DNA of 64,000 bases, from assembly GCA_963693285.1 (NCBI GenBank), contig OY848926.1, positions 4,262,501 through 4,326,500 on the forward strand, in the 5' to 3' direction. Position 1 is the first letter of the stretch. Each line of letters begins with the position of its first letter. Below are positions 32,876 to 48,630 of the stretch, piece by piece. A model generated the notes under the pieces. The model searched no databases and was not told where the DNA came from. It saw only the letters and a program-made list of their open reading frames with translations. The stretch comes from Xestospongia muta (lineage: Eukaryota > Porifera > Demospongiae > Haplosclerida > Petrosiidae). Position numbers and translations under genes: made by a program.

Positions 32876-35800
32876 GAAGCCTTTTTAATGAAAAGGTGTT
32901 GGATTGCTACAGCCAAATTGCCTTACAGTAAACATTGGGATGTAGATAATATAGAAACAAATTTATACACATTTTTATATACAACTTTATGTCATTATAG
33001 ACAACATAAATAGATACATAGCACCTGTGCTTAGTTAGTCTAATGGATCACACAAATGAGGTCTACCACAAAGCTGAAGTATAATAACATTGAAAGGACA
33101 GTGTCAACACAACTGGCAAATCCACCTTCTGTTGTAACCTATGTAAGCCAGCAACAATAGGCTACTTAAAGAGATATCTATATATCAAATAGATGAATGG
33201 ATAGATGAATGCAAGAATGGTGACTAGATAGGTGGATGGAGTTATATGTTGGGATGGATAGATGGATGCATTAATATATTTATTTATTTATCCCATTGTC
33301 GCTAAACTTGTTATACTTAACGAATAAACAAAACAATATAGATACAAAGTAAGCAACACAATATTGATTAATTTAACCGCAACAAAAAGAACATCTTTTC
33401 ACAGCCACTTGAGAAGTGGAATGTTTCCTAAACCATTCAACCACTAATAGTAAACATGATGTATACATGTACAGAGTTAGTTTAAAATCACCCATTACTA
33501 AGTGCCAATATACGATGGAGTATATACTGGAAGCATACACAATCAATACATGTGTACATGTACAACAATGTTATTATCGTTGATACACAGATAAGGAATA
33601 CATTGTTACAAATTGATCATAACATACTAGTCACAAATATTCTTATGACTCCAACGCTTACTACTAAATTAAGAGCTTCTATTCATCCATGTATCATTTA
33701 TGCATTAATCTCTCTCCATTCATATTCTAAGAACTAATGTTGTTGTCCCATGGTAATATTTCACTGTCAGTCAGCCTCTCTCCATTCATATTCTAAGAAC
33801 TAATGTTGTTGTCCCATGGTAATATTTCACTGTCAGTCAGCCTCTCTCCATTCATATTCTAAGAACTAATCTAATGCTGTTGTCCCATGGTAATATTTCA
33901 CTGTCAGTCAGTATATGCCAGTCACTTTCATTCTTAGAAGGCTTATAGGATATTGAACCTTGTTGTATTACTAACTGACAGTTCTGTTGAGATAACCATT
34001 AACAGTTGATAATACATACCACATAATTATATTAAATATACTATACAAAGTACATTATTTCTCTTGTCTGTATTCTCAAGAACTAACATCAACAAACGAT
34101 ATTCCCCTACTGGGAATCAGTTCATATAAACAAGCAAATGGCTTTAAGCCCCTATAGACACGAGTGTGACATAATTGTCTTGTACTTCAATATCTCAATC
34201 GCCTAATTCAGTCATTACTATGTGTTCAATTATCTAATAATAATAATACACATTGTACTGTTAGTATGCCATTAACTACATATTGTAGTATAGTAGGCAT
34301 GTGCTAACATGTCTTAATATATATTATGACTACAATGTTAGGTATAGACACCAACAACAGTTAAGTCAATTAAAATAGATTAGTTGGTATAATGTCTACA
34401 GTGTATACAATGGTTCTATTGGTACATTGTCTTTTTGAGCTAGGAGGGGTCAATTGTGCCCACTAATCTACTAAGATATGAACAAAAGAGTAGGTTTGTA
34501 ACACTAGATGATGAAATGATAAAGGAAGAAGTTGGAGGCAGAGTAATTTCGATGAAATAATGATATAAAATATAGAAGAAAGACAATAAGTATGTCACTT
34601 AGCAACCGTCTTTTTGTAGATATTGTCTTAATGATACCACCCATCTAGTAGTGGATTGATCGAGTGTTGTATCTTAGCAACAATTCAATCAGTGAATAAG
34701 ATCAAATGTAGTGTCTATAAAGGGTGAAAACTAGACTTCCATCACTCCTCTAGATATTATGGTATGTAATAAGATGTTATTGTTATCTATATTGATACCA
34801 CCAATTGAAAACTGAAGATAACTAACATTCAACGACCATTGGGACAATTATTTCACACAAAAACATACCAAACTCTGTCTGATAAACAGCAGAGACATGA
34901 CCTGTTTTTGTACAAGACCTCCAGCTGTCATTTGATCTAATTAATGTTTCATCTTTAAATTTCCAATAGCATTCAAAGTTAGCATTCTTCCAGACTCCGA
35001 GTTTTCATAACATCCTTACAAACATCATAGGATGAGTTAGGTCTACCCATCTTTAAGTTCAAAGTAGCCACAAAAAGAACAGGTGTAGAGCTTAAGAGTG
35101 ATACTAGATACAAGTACAAAAACAAGTCACACAGCAGGTGGATATTTTGTAGGACAATACAGTTCAAATTAATGGTGGTAAGTACATACACAAAGTGAGA
35201 AATAGGAAGCAATAAGAATGTAGCTTTGTACTTTCCTTTAAAAAATAAAAAGCCACATATTCTTCTGATTCTTTTAATTAAGGGAAGACATAGAATGGTG
35301 AATAAATACAACAAAGCAATTGTAAGGACATTGACTTCATCTTTAAGTAATATTAAATCATTGTGACATTGAATTCATCTTGAACTAATATTAAATCATT
35401 GTGTCTTAGTGCCAAACAACAGCTGGTAAGAGGGGGTAGTGTTGTGAGTTAACAATATTCATATACTCTAAATGATATTCATAGTTCATTGGTGCCCTAG
35501 AGGAGAGAATGACACACACAATATGGAGGTATTGGTAGTTGAGTAAACTGAGAAAAGCGAGTGCATTGTTAATTGGTTTATGGAGGACAGTGCTACTATT
35601 TGTATTAACATACTGCCATATATTGATGTCTTGTGTAAACTTGTCACTATAACAACAACACTTTATATAGGATTGATAATGTAATATGGCAATACTTAGT
35701 TACTATACATAATAGTATTGGACTATATGTTCCTAATATGTATGCACTATATTGGGTCTAATTTGCATATAGTATCTCAGATGACGCCAATGATCTGTTA

Positions 35801-38800
35801 GTATTGGTGGCAATGTAGGAGGACAGGGTACAACATTAGAGAATGTTCTCCCGAAAAAAAAAGAGTAGGCTGCACAATACACAATGAGGAGGAGAGCGGG
35901 TTCATAGGAGAAAGCCTTTAATAAAGTCTTATATCATGTAATTTGGTAGTTCTAGGAGAAACGGATAGTTCAAAAGTTCGATGAAGTAACATTGTGATAG
36001 TGGTATCATCTGTTGACATAGGATATTCCAAATTACTTGTATTGTTTTTCTCATTTCCGAGCAAATTAGGAGTTAGTATTATACGTTTTCTCTACATTAC
36101 TTTCACAAGAAATTTTGTTGTGTCAACGTATTATGATATCACATCTACTCGTGATTTGTAGTGTACATGTAGCAGTTTATAAAAAATATGAATTTTAGTA
36201 ATACAATTTATCTAAGCATCCAGATCTTTTATTCTAATATATATATAGTAGGTTATAATGTACATGTAGATGTAATAGGTTATAATGTACATGTAGATGT
36301 AATAGGTTATAATGGACATGTACATGTAATAGGTTATAATGGACGTGTACATGTAATAGGTTATAATGTACATGTACATGTAATAGGTTATAATGGACAT
36401 GTACATGTAATAGGTTATAATGGACATGTACATGTAATAGGTTATAATGTACTCATACATAATTGTATATAAACTATACATTATAATACATTATAAATGT
36501 GTTGATACTATCTCTCTTCCTCCTCTACTACACTAACACAATGACAAATTCACAATTAAAACTAAATTTACCAGCTGCTCTAAGCACAACGTGGGTATGA
36601 CCCTTGTTAACATATACTCCATAAATTCGATACATTTTTGTGTGAACTTTCTGACTACAAAGATACTAATTCTCATATGTCGCTGTTTGATGCTTGTTCC
36701 TTTGACACGACAAGCTGTGTTTGAATATGTAGACAAGTCAGCTGGAAAACAAGTTTGTGTGTGTGTGAGGTGAGTGTCAACATTGTTAAATGGCTTGTTG
36801 GAAGAAGACATTCACACACAACAAAGAATACTTGACAAGTGTTCAAGACAGGAAGTAATACTCCAACATATCAATGTGGTAAATTATGTAATTATTGATA
36901 TTTAACTTCCTGAAAGTAGATATTAGCAGCTGGAGCTTGTTGATTGTCACAAGAACATGTAATAAGCAAGATAACAAGGCCACACTAAAATGATCAGGCT
37001 TACATCATTATGATATCACACAATTATTAATACAGCTGCTACATAAATACAAAATTAGTAGTATCATTCCGCCATTAAAGTCAGACATAAGACCATACAT
37101 TTCAACCAAAATCACTTTTTTACACAAAATCTGTAACCACTACATTTACACAGATATAATACATACATATAATTGCCTACATAGTGCACCGATTAATATG
37201 ATAAATAGGTTATCAATTGTCAATACAAACTTTAGCTTGAGATCACTATCATAAAATAACAGACTATCAAGGAAAGTATGTACAGCTACAAAAGACACAA
37301 AGAAATAGATTGAGAAATGTACAAACTGCATATTACATGCTACATGCACTTATCTACAAATCCCACACTACAGAAACAATAGTAAAGAAAACATAGCCTA
37401 GCTATTATAGCCTTAAATCTTATTATTTTTAGTGCATGGCCATCAGCTGCATCACAGAAGTCAATTAATTGTCCACTAAGACAGCCCTAATACCAAACAA
37501 TTGCGTGCTAACATCACATCACACGGATTTCATGTGAGAAACCTACAGGATCAAGAGCCTAGATGCTACATGTAATGTCTCAAAATCTATTAGTAGCGTG
37601 TTAACACTACATGATTCCCATAAACATACACATGTTGTAGTACTTCCTCAATATATGCCAGCTGCATTATTTGTAAATGTTACCAATAATTTTAAAAAAT
37701 GATTTAATGGTCACAACTTATGTATAACAATAGTAGAAGAATTCCCTCTAGGATTCTTATAAGCCGTGGGAGACATAGACAATGTCACTATCTCCTTTCC
37801 TTTCACTAAACACCCACTACTCAAAAATGGTCTCAAACTGTCACAGGTCTAAGCACATACCACACACATACACACAGACAGCATGACACTGAGCTCATTT
37901 TGTTCCCAATGGGTAAACTTGGTCATGCTCAATTAACAGTGCATGCAGTAAGCAATATAAATGGGCCAGGAAAGTGTATATTATATTAGTAATTTATATA
38001 CATAGAATACTGTATAAATTACATATAATTTAGTTAGTAAAAAAAAGAATATCAGTTAGAACAGTGGTTAGTATTATCAATTTGTTTATTTAATTTCTCA
38101 TGGTACATTACTTGTGGTAAAATGCCCTGTACGTCACAATGACCTATAGTACCTCAAGACCTTTTAAAAATGTCATTTTTTATCTCAACCAATTCGCATA
38201 ATCAACATACCAACATTACAAAAGTGGATTTTGTTATTATAAACATGCCAGACCATTCATTACAAGATAGACATCACCATATATTACATTTACAATCATT
38301 GAGTGGAGAAGTGCTAGTTAGAGACTAAACTATTTTATGAACCAATGACGGCTACATCAGCAGCTGTCAGTACTCTAATTTGATTTTAGACTAGTGAACA
38401 TCATTTGTTACCATTACATACAATAAGTTGAGACTAGTAAACACTAATATAGTCCAAACAGTCTAGACTTTTCTTTTATCTTTGCATAATATAGTATGTA
38501 CTGAACCATCAGACTATAGTCAACATGTTTGACATTGTATTTAACGACATGGTAAAAAGGAGAGACACACAGACAAGTGACTATAAACAGAGTGAAGTTA
38601 CTCGTTAAAGTTAATGGACCATAAGTAAACAATGGATAAAATTGTAACAATGTGTTATGTAACGACATACGTTACTATAACATGTGTGTATATTGTACAT
38701 CTAACATTATTGATACTGTAATGTGTGTATATTGTATATCTAACATTATTGATACTGTAATGTGTGTATATTGTATATCTAACATTATTGATACTGTAAT

Positions 38801-41800
38801 GTGTGTATATTGTACATCTAACATTATTGATACTGTAATGTGTGTATATTGTATATCTAACATTATTGATACTGTAATGTGTGTGTATTGTACATCTAAT
38901 ATTATTGATACTGTAATGTGTGTATATTGTACATCTAACATTACTGAGTATCATCCAATATTATTACTTCAGTTATTCATCCATTCATCCATTTATCGAT
39001 CAATCCATCCATTCATCCATCCATCCATCCATCCATCCATCCATGCATTCATCCATCCATCCATCCATCTATTCATATATTCACATATAATACATACAAT
39101 ACATACAATGGCTTCATGTGGTTTGTTATAATTACATATTCCCTATTTACTACAAACCAACTAACAAGAGACAGGTACACTTTACAAATAAAACACACAC
39201 ACTATTACATTATAGTACTACAGAGAAACCATGTGTTTTTTGGAGGTAAACAAAACCTCACAATCAACAGGGAAACTAGATACTATTAGATCATCGTGTG
39301 GGTCAGAAGATACCATACACGTACATGTAAAAACCAGTAGGATGATCTGGAGTACTATGTGGTACTATGTAGCCAGAGGCTATAAGTGACGTGACATACT
39401 AGTTGAATTGGATCCAAAAAAACAACTTACAAAATCAAAATCAATAATGACCAGCTGGTCAAGCTGATTATTACATGTATTGCACAATCTTAAGTAATGT
39501 GGGTTAATATTAGACAATGTACTGACAATTACACCACTCAGATGACAGTACTGTCACAGATATTCACTTTTAAATAGAAAGTGTTGTTAACTGATCACTC
39601 AACAAAATACGATACCATGTTTATATCGTGTTATTGAACCACCAGTCTCCATGTCTAAGCCCTAAATTGTGTTACCACAGCAACGACAATCATATTATTC
39701 ACTTAAGATCGAGTGGCATTCGTTTATAACCCAAACATTTGGAGGAAGAAAACCCAGTGTTGGCAAGAGAGAAAGACATACTAATTGAGTTTAAGGAAGA
39801 AAAGACAAGCACACAGGTGTGTGTGTGTGTGTGCAACAATAATAGTGTTGATAAACAGTTTAAATTAAGAATCAGATGTTGTAGACACTACACACTAACT
39901 GGTTAATATATTGGTGAACAATTTGAGCATGTGTGTGTGTGGAGATGACAACACAGTTGTGACATGTTATGGAATGTAGTGACTAGAAAAGAGGAGGTTA
40001 CAATGACCTTTCTGGTACTGATAGTTCATAATTCATGACTTGTCTAGCATGAAACTTAACATACAAATATTGTCTAGAAACCATACCTATATACTTAAAA
40101 AAGAGTCATATTTCATAACTTTTGTCTAGCAGTGAATCTGACGTCACATTGATCATTATATTAGTACCAGACATGTCAGGTACACATAGTTACAAGTACA
40201 ATAGTCCAAGAAATAAAGTTAATGGTTTAATTTAATTATTATTGTTATGACTATTTAGTATATTCTACAATAATTCGTCATTAGGAGTAATCATGTATCA
40301 GACTACATTATAAGTTTACTGAATAGTATACTAACTATATGTACTAGTATACTGAGAACATGTGTGGTACAAACACGTATAGTTCAATTAAAACAAGTGA
40401 CTTATAGTTTCTCTTAACACTAGATATCAAGATTTAATTAAATGATCATTTTTCTTATCCAATACAGCCGATGACCATATATGGTATTATAATCTGCAGT
40501 TCGCTCAATTCTGAGATCATGTTTATATCCTGTATACTTCAGACATACTAGGTATAATAGTGCAGTTAATACACCACATTACAATACATAATAGTCATAC
40601 ATTTTACTAGTATAACACCTACTAATGTACTATATCTATAATATTCTGTAAGACCTCTGTTGTATTATAATACTACAACACTGAGCTCATTGACCTGACA
40701 CTCTATCATTAACAGGTTTCCTGTCTTCATCTGTCTCTACTCCTACATACAAAGTTTTAAGTTAGGAACATATGAAGTAAAGAGTCATGTCAGGTCAACA
40801 CATCCCACTGTCCATTTCCTACATTGATTACTACACAAATAAGGATGAATTGGCTAATTAAGGTATGGTATGAATTAATAACGAACACAGATCATACCTC
40901 AAAAGACTTTAGTCAGTACATAAAGGATCTGATTTAATCTATAAGCAATATATGATCGTCTAACATAAACAGAAGTTGTCTCTGTAATACATGTTAGACA
41001 AATCATTAAAAGTGATTTGTCAATGGTATCAAGTAACACTACTATAGGTTACGTACAGTACAAGTAATACTACAGTTAACTATATTACAAGTAATATGAT
41101 TAAAAGACGGTAATGTTAGAGAAAGCTATTGAAAGTGTGCGTTAGACAAATGGGGATTATCTGATGTAAAGTAATTATATTATTACAAAGGTTTCAGAAG
41201 TCACACTTATTACATTAAATGTTATTATTGATGTAACAGAAGAAGAGGGCAACTAAGCACATTTAAAATTAGATACCAATGGGACTTTTTAATGACATTA
41301 TTCACAATTATAGTCTAGCCTATTACACTACAAAACATATTAATTAAAAAGTAGCATGCTCTTTCAAGGACACACACAAATATTCTTTAACTGTGTGATG
41401 TCCACTTGTAGCAAAAGTCGTCTCAGTTTAGAGACAACTTAAAGGAAAGATTCTCCTGTATTTAAGAGCTAACTAGTACATACTAATAGTAACTGTTGAC
41501 AAAAATGGCAACAAGTACACCTGGACAAAGCTAGTTTCAAAAATTCAACCTCTAAACCCTTTAATTACCAATTAATTTCATAGCAATGTGTACAAAGTGC
41601 CAAAATTCCACACAGTTAGTTATTTATTTACTCCTCCTTTGTAGGAGAACCGATTTTAATGGGACAATTAAGTAGCATTCAGACATTAAAGTTCATAAAA
41701 ACATTACTAGAATATATTTGGACGATATCATATGTTTTCTCAATAAACATCGACCCAAAATGCAGCTGAACAAAGCAATGGGGCACTTATCTCTTTACAA

Positions 41801-42819
41801 GTATTTTATCACTGGAATTTCTAATGACTAGCTGATGACAACACAAAAAGGTTAGCCATTTTAGTAAGGACTCTGTTGGCAAACACATAATTGAATATAG
41901 TGATAACCGAATTATAGAAATCATGTACAACTCAATGTAAGGATGGAATATAATATAATATAATATAATCATGTACAAGTCAATGTAAAGATAGAATATA
42001 ATATAATATTGAAGTAAAACTCTGCAACTATTTCAATTATTGTCTGGCTCTTGAGAATGTCACAGAATATTGACAAACAAACGACCGTTCATTAACTAAT
42101 GTAGTTTACTATACACACAAGCAAGTTAATAACTGGAGTACATATAATATATGTATAAAGTCATGTGTGCATAGTTCCCACATAATCAGTCCGTCCCATT
42201 CCAACTAGGGATAACAAGTGTGTACACATTATATTAGTAGAAGATCATACACAAAGACATTGTCTCTTTGTACTAACTGTCACAGCCAAATGGGATAGAA
42301 CATTTAAATGGTCTCTTGTACACTATAATATTCCCAGCAAAACAAGTAGGAAAATTAAGATAAGCAAGCTTTTGTTGATAATTAAATGTTCGAAGAGATT
42401 GTGCAATCTAGCAGCTGCCTGAAGTTTGTGTCTGATAACAGATAACTGGATCTGGTTGGTACTCATTATTGTACTCACTAACACACTATCACTTCCTTCA
42501 TTGTGACACAAACATACTACCAGCTGTAACTTAATGATATTCATAGGATTGATCAGTCAAAGTAAACAGAATGATGTAATAATGATGTCATTCTATAGGG
42601 TAGAAATTGGATACATGTAGAAAGCTGATTTTCAAAATTTATTAGAGGAAGTGTTATATTTCAGTTCATAAAACACAAAATTTCCAAAAATAATTATTAC
42701 ATCCTTGTTTATTACAATAATAACAGCTGCTACATGTACATGTACTTGTTTAGGAGGACTAAATATATACATGTACATATATAGGAAGACAATATATATA
42801 CATGTACATATATAGGAGG

Positions 42820-42860
<41 letters not shown>

Positions 42861-43900
42861 TAGACAATTTTTAAAGAAATAATAAATAACAATACTCATA
42901 AAACTGAGAATAAAGTCGAACACATGTGATCATCTGGTGATAACTGATAGAGTTGTTATTGTTTGTACGATTTTTTGTTTTAAATAAAGTCTGATTGTTA
43001 TAATGAAATGTCTCAAATTTTTTAATATCATAAACAGCATACGTATTAATGGAGAAAGTGGGAGTAGACAAATCAATTTAAAACAGTGAGAGAAAACAAA
43101 CAACCTCTCGTACAAAAACTTGTTATTTGTGTTGTCCTTTTAAGATGTTAATGTGCCGACTACTGGTATTCTGATTAATTCATAGTTTGTCATAATAAAT
43201 AAGGTATTAATAATTTATAGTGTTTTTATTAAAAAAATCTTTTACAACTAGGAATTGATTGGTGCATATACATGTATTACATGTACAAATAATACATGTA
43301 GTACATGTACATGTATTACATGTACATGTAATACATGAATACATGTATTATATGTACATGTAATACATGTACATGTAGCAATCTGTTACTTTATTATTGC
43401 GTAATCATTTATTTGTTTTCATGGTACAAATAAGGACAAAAGATAGAAGGAGAACAAGTTGTTAGTTGTAGGTAGTGTCAAGTATGACAAACTACAGCTA
43501 AGTAATAACATTTAATCATTTAAGATATTGTAAGATGACCTGTGATGTTGGAAATCCATACCAAAAACAAATGGTGTTATAAATCACCATTGTTACCGAT
43601 TACAGAGGAGTGATGGCAGCTGGAAGCAAAAATGTTATCAACATGTACATGTACAAAGATCGTAGTAATGTGTTACATAATATCACATGTATTGTTGTGC
43701 AAGGAATTAATTAAGCATGTGTGTCCGTGTAGTGTTAATTTTGGTAGTAGAAATGTAAGGGTGTGTATTACTACAAAATTACATTCCTTTGTAACTGCCC
43801 TCAGCTGTTCAATAATAAATTATAAGATTCTTAACAAATTTGGATGTGATAAGTTTATTATGTCATAATTATTGCAAAACATATTATATCTTATTTAAAC

Positions 43901-43986
<86 letters not shown>

Positions 43987-46900
43987 CATAACAGTCCATT
44001 AATATAAAATCTCATCACAATTATCCACATTTGTTAGCTTGTTTGAACTACATTCTTAAACTCGAGTACAACATCTCATCACATGCATATAATATAGTTT
44101 TATGTGACATATAAAGTCAATCTAATGCAGAAGACAGAGTTTCCAATATTGGAAACCTGAGTTTGACACATTGACTAATTAACTCTTCACTTCCAGCTGA
44201 ACATTTTAAAAGTTAAAACAGAAGAGAATTATTAATTTCTCCAATTACCTGGAACACACAAAGAGCTACCTACAATTCTATAACAACCACAGCCTTCATC
44301 TTCTCTTAAGTTATAGATGAAACATATAGCATTAGCTTAGAAGGTAATCTACGCTAATATCTAATAAGTCCAGTATATGCATGAACTAAATAAAATGTCA
44401 TTGACTAGCCTAATTATGGTGCTTTGATAAACAAGTATATTATTTGTAGTTAGTAGTAACTATAGTTATTTCCAGGTGTGCTAAGCGATTATGTAATTCA
44501 TTAAACAGTGGTTACTCTAGGTCACTTCAGTTATGTAGAAATGTACAAATGTTGTTTACTGGTCGGTCATATATACTCACTAGATCATCGTACCAGCAGG
44601 ATTTAACTGTACTAACATAATTATACTATTTATTAGCTAAACAGTGGTTACTCTAGATCACTTCAGTAATGTTGTTTACCAGTCTCATATACATACTAAA
44701 TCATTCCATTAGCAGGATTTAACTGGACTAAAATGTATGGTATCGTTAGATTACTCTAAGGTTGCTCCAGTTATGTCCTGATAGTTACTAATTGTTTAAA
44801 TCATTGTGTGTCAATAGGAAGTTTACTATTCACTAAAACAATATTGGCTGTTTCATGAAGGATTTTAATTCACTGTGAAGTTAAACATTGATGTTAATGG
44901 AGGTAAAATAACCATTTTTATCATGATAAATTATTACAACAGCATTGACTTGAGGAGGGGAAATTTAAAAGTACAAACTACATGTATCCTTCATTCTCTT
45001 AAGGGAAAAATATCAATTACTAGCAAATGATGTCCAAATAAGGTTACATGTAGAATTGTTCACTACTCCCTATGGTGTTCTAACATATGTTACATGTATT
45101 ATAATAGTGCATTATCATCATTACACATTTGTATCTATACAAACACTCACACAAAAACATATATATGAAATTATATGTATCAATTAATTATAGTCGTTAT
45201 TTAGTGTAAATAGGGATAGATTAGTTGTTATAGATCAAATATTAATAGAAGTGAATTTTTATCTTTTATATCAACTTTAGACATCACAGTGAGTATACTA
45301 TAGAGTACTAGATATATCCCATTATATATAGGACTACAGGACTAGATATATCCCATTATATATAGGACTACAGGACTAGATATATCCCATTATATATAGG
45401 ACTACAGTACTAGATATATCCCATTATATATAGGACTACAGGACTAGATATATCCCATTATATGTAGGACTACAGGACTAGATATATCCCATTATATATA
45501 GGACTACAGGACTAGATATGTCCCATTATATATAGGACTACAGGACTAGATATGTCCCATTATATATAGGACTACAGGACTAGATATGTCCCATTATATA
45601 TAGGACTACAGGACTAGATATGTCCCATTATATATAGGACTACAGGACTAGATATATCCCATTATATATAGGACTACAGGACTAGATATATCCCATTATA
45701 TATAGGACTACAGGACTAGATATGTCCCATTATATATAGGACTACAGGACTAGATATGTCCCATTATATATAGGACTACAGGACTAGATATATCACATTA
45801 TATATAGGACTACAGGACTAGATATATCACATTATATATAGGACTACAGAACTAGATATATCCCATTATATATAGGACTACAGGACTAGATATGTCCCAT
45901 TATATATAGGACTACAGGACTAGATATATCACATTATATATAGGACTACAGGACTAGATATATCCCACTATAATAACTAACGTTTCATGTAATATCATGT
46001 TACACAATAAGAATTGCTACAATGAGTGTAAAAATTGCCAATATAATAATTTTGTGAACATAATTGAATAATATACAGTATGATATCACTTTGTTATTGC
46101 TAGGAAATTATACAGGCCATATTATTGACGAGTCATATTGTACAGTCCAGTATTAAGGAAATTATACACGCCATATTACTGACGAGTCATATTGTACTGT
46201 CCAGTATTATACTAGTATTGGTCTACATAAATGTTAATGATAGTACTACCAATTTAATGGAAATAATCGCTACCTGACACTGTGAAATTCACATAGACAA
46301 AAATGACTGATTGCATATATTAAGTTCCACTATTTCCACCAAATGTTATATGAATACTATTAAGTAACTCAGTGAAATAAGCAAGAATCTTTATTAATCA
46401 TGCAGCTGTAATATTGTATAACTAGATAATCATGGATACATTTAGTGTGAGGTAATCATAAAATTATCTTTGAATTTCTATTTTCAACTCCATTATATTA
46501 TCACTGTTGTTCACAGTACTACTAGGACCGGTGTCCAAACCATCAGGAATAAGTCTGAGCCTGTACCAATAAAATTTCTATCTACAAGTCAGCACCAGGA
46601 ATGACTAATGTACAATTAGTGCTATCAACCCAACCTTATCATTAACTAATTATTGAGTACATTATTACCCATCCAACCCAACAAGGGAATTTCTATACTA
46701 TTGATATAAATCACAATCTAAACATCTTCAGGTCATGTGCAGTGTTACTCGCTGAGAAAAGTATTTGGTTGGCCTGAAGACAATAGCTCTATATAATAAC
46801 CACCTGTTCAAGTTATGACAAAATTGTTGTATATATTTCAAACAGTTTCATCTCCTACTTCTTCTATATAATTAAACGCTAGAACAAAAACTAATTCAAA

Positions 46901-48592
46901 GAATAGAGCAACTAAAATAATGCTATTAAATTACACAATGAATGTAGCATATATCCCAATTTGTAAATTCATCCACCTGTCCAGCTGTTATCTGTCTCCA
47001 TTCATTCTACCATTTCTCTTACCATTCTTTAAATTTTCTGTTCATCCATTCATTCAAAAGTCATATTCACTTACCAAATAATCATAGCACATGGCACCTG
47101 TACATAACATCGACTGTAACATGATATAATAATTAATTGATTACTCATCAGCTGTATTAAGATATTCATTGAACCATAAGGTTCCTACATATCAAATGAA
47201 GTAAACAAATGAACTATGATTCCTCTAGTCAGGTGCGTCTGTCTAGTAGTCTTCCTTGAGTGATGAAATACAGGTTGTATATACAGGTCAGCAAACACAC
47301 AAAGGTTCAAATAGGATGTTACATATTGTGGTCTACTGAATTACAAAGTCCCTTATTATAAATATTACAATGTCTCTAGATAGATTAATATTTTAATCTG
47401 TTGCATTTGTATGTCCATTAATCTATTTGGAATATCCATTCATCCATTTTCTATGTCTATTTATCCATTTTGAATTTCCATTCATTCATTTGAATGTTCA
47501 TTCATCCATTTTGAATGTCTATTCATCCGTTTTGAATGTTCATTCATCCATTTTGTATGTCTATTCATCCATTTTGTAATATTCAATACATCAAAAACAA
47601 GGTACAATGTTCTCACTATATTAACAATAGGTGCGTTTCTTTTTGCTAAAAATTAAGGACTGAAGTGGTAGTATTCATTATAATAGTGGGTGTGACTCAA
47701 ACTAGAAGGAATGTGTTGACATAAAGAAGTAAAAAACCAAAAAACTATAAGACCACACTTTCTTTGTCTGTAAACATGCAAGATTGGTCACACCCTCATC
47801 TGTGGTTGGTTTGTGGTTACAATGGCGTTAAGTGTTAGCGGTATTACTTTTATTGATCAGTTTTGACAATGCAGAGGATGAAACTATAGTCAGACATAGC
47901 CAAGACATTAGACTGTTTGCCTGACTGTTGTATGGTTAGCCAAGACATTAGACTGTTGGCCTGACTGTTGTATGGTTGATCAAATCCAAAACATGAGTAA
48001 TTAAAGAACAATTTAATACCAATATTAAACAAAGCCGCAAAAAAAGGAAAACTAGAGATGATAATAGCAAAATCAGAAACAAATTATTGACATAGTAATC
48101 ATTATCAAAATCCAACCATATCTATATAAACAGGTTATAACTACTCGTATAGCCAGAACATATATATAGCACAATCGGCAAGGGACACTATATAAATTAC
48201 TATAGCATAAAACGATCGTTTGTCAGAAGCAAGTTAGGTGAAATCACACCTTAAGAAGTGACAATTTGAGATGTTTATAATCAACATTTGATAGATGATG
48301 TGAGTATTATTGATTGGTTTGTTACTCTTCACACTTGTACTAATGAAAGTAAAAAACGACACCATAGACAACATCATAGACAACACCACAGAGAACACTA
48401 TTAGTTTTGAAGGCAAGTAGTTTACTTCAAGAACTATATCGATGCTCTGAACTGTTATTGTAAGCACTTATCTTCTTTACACTGCCATACCACAGTTTCT
48501 GGTAATCATTACGATTGCCATTCTAAATTTAACATCTAGTACAATTCTTAAAACAAATTTTGTACAAATATCAAAACAATATTTGTTGGTTG

Positions 48593-48630
<38 letters not shown>

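Noticed and set aside
38652..39131. 159-codon frame with 13-residue repeats
   Set aside because: The 39-bp tandem repeat is divisible by three, so several frames stay open on both strands; no codon bias or family.
45303..45968. CRISPR-like regular repeats
   Set aside because: Direct head-to-tail units with no unique spacers in a eukaryotic intron.
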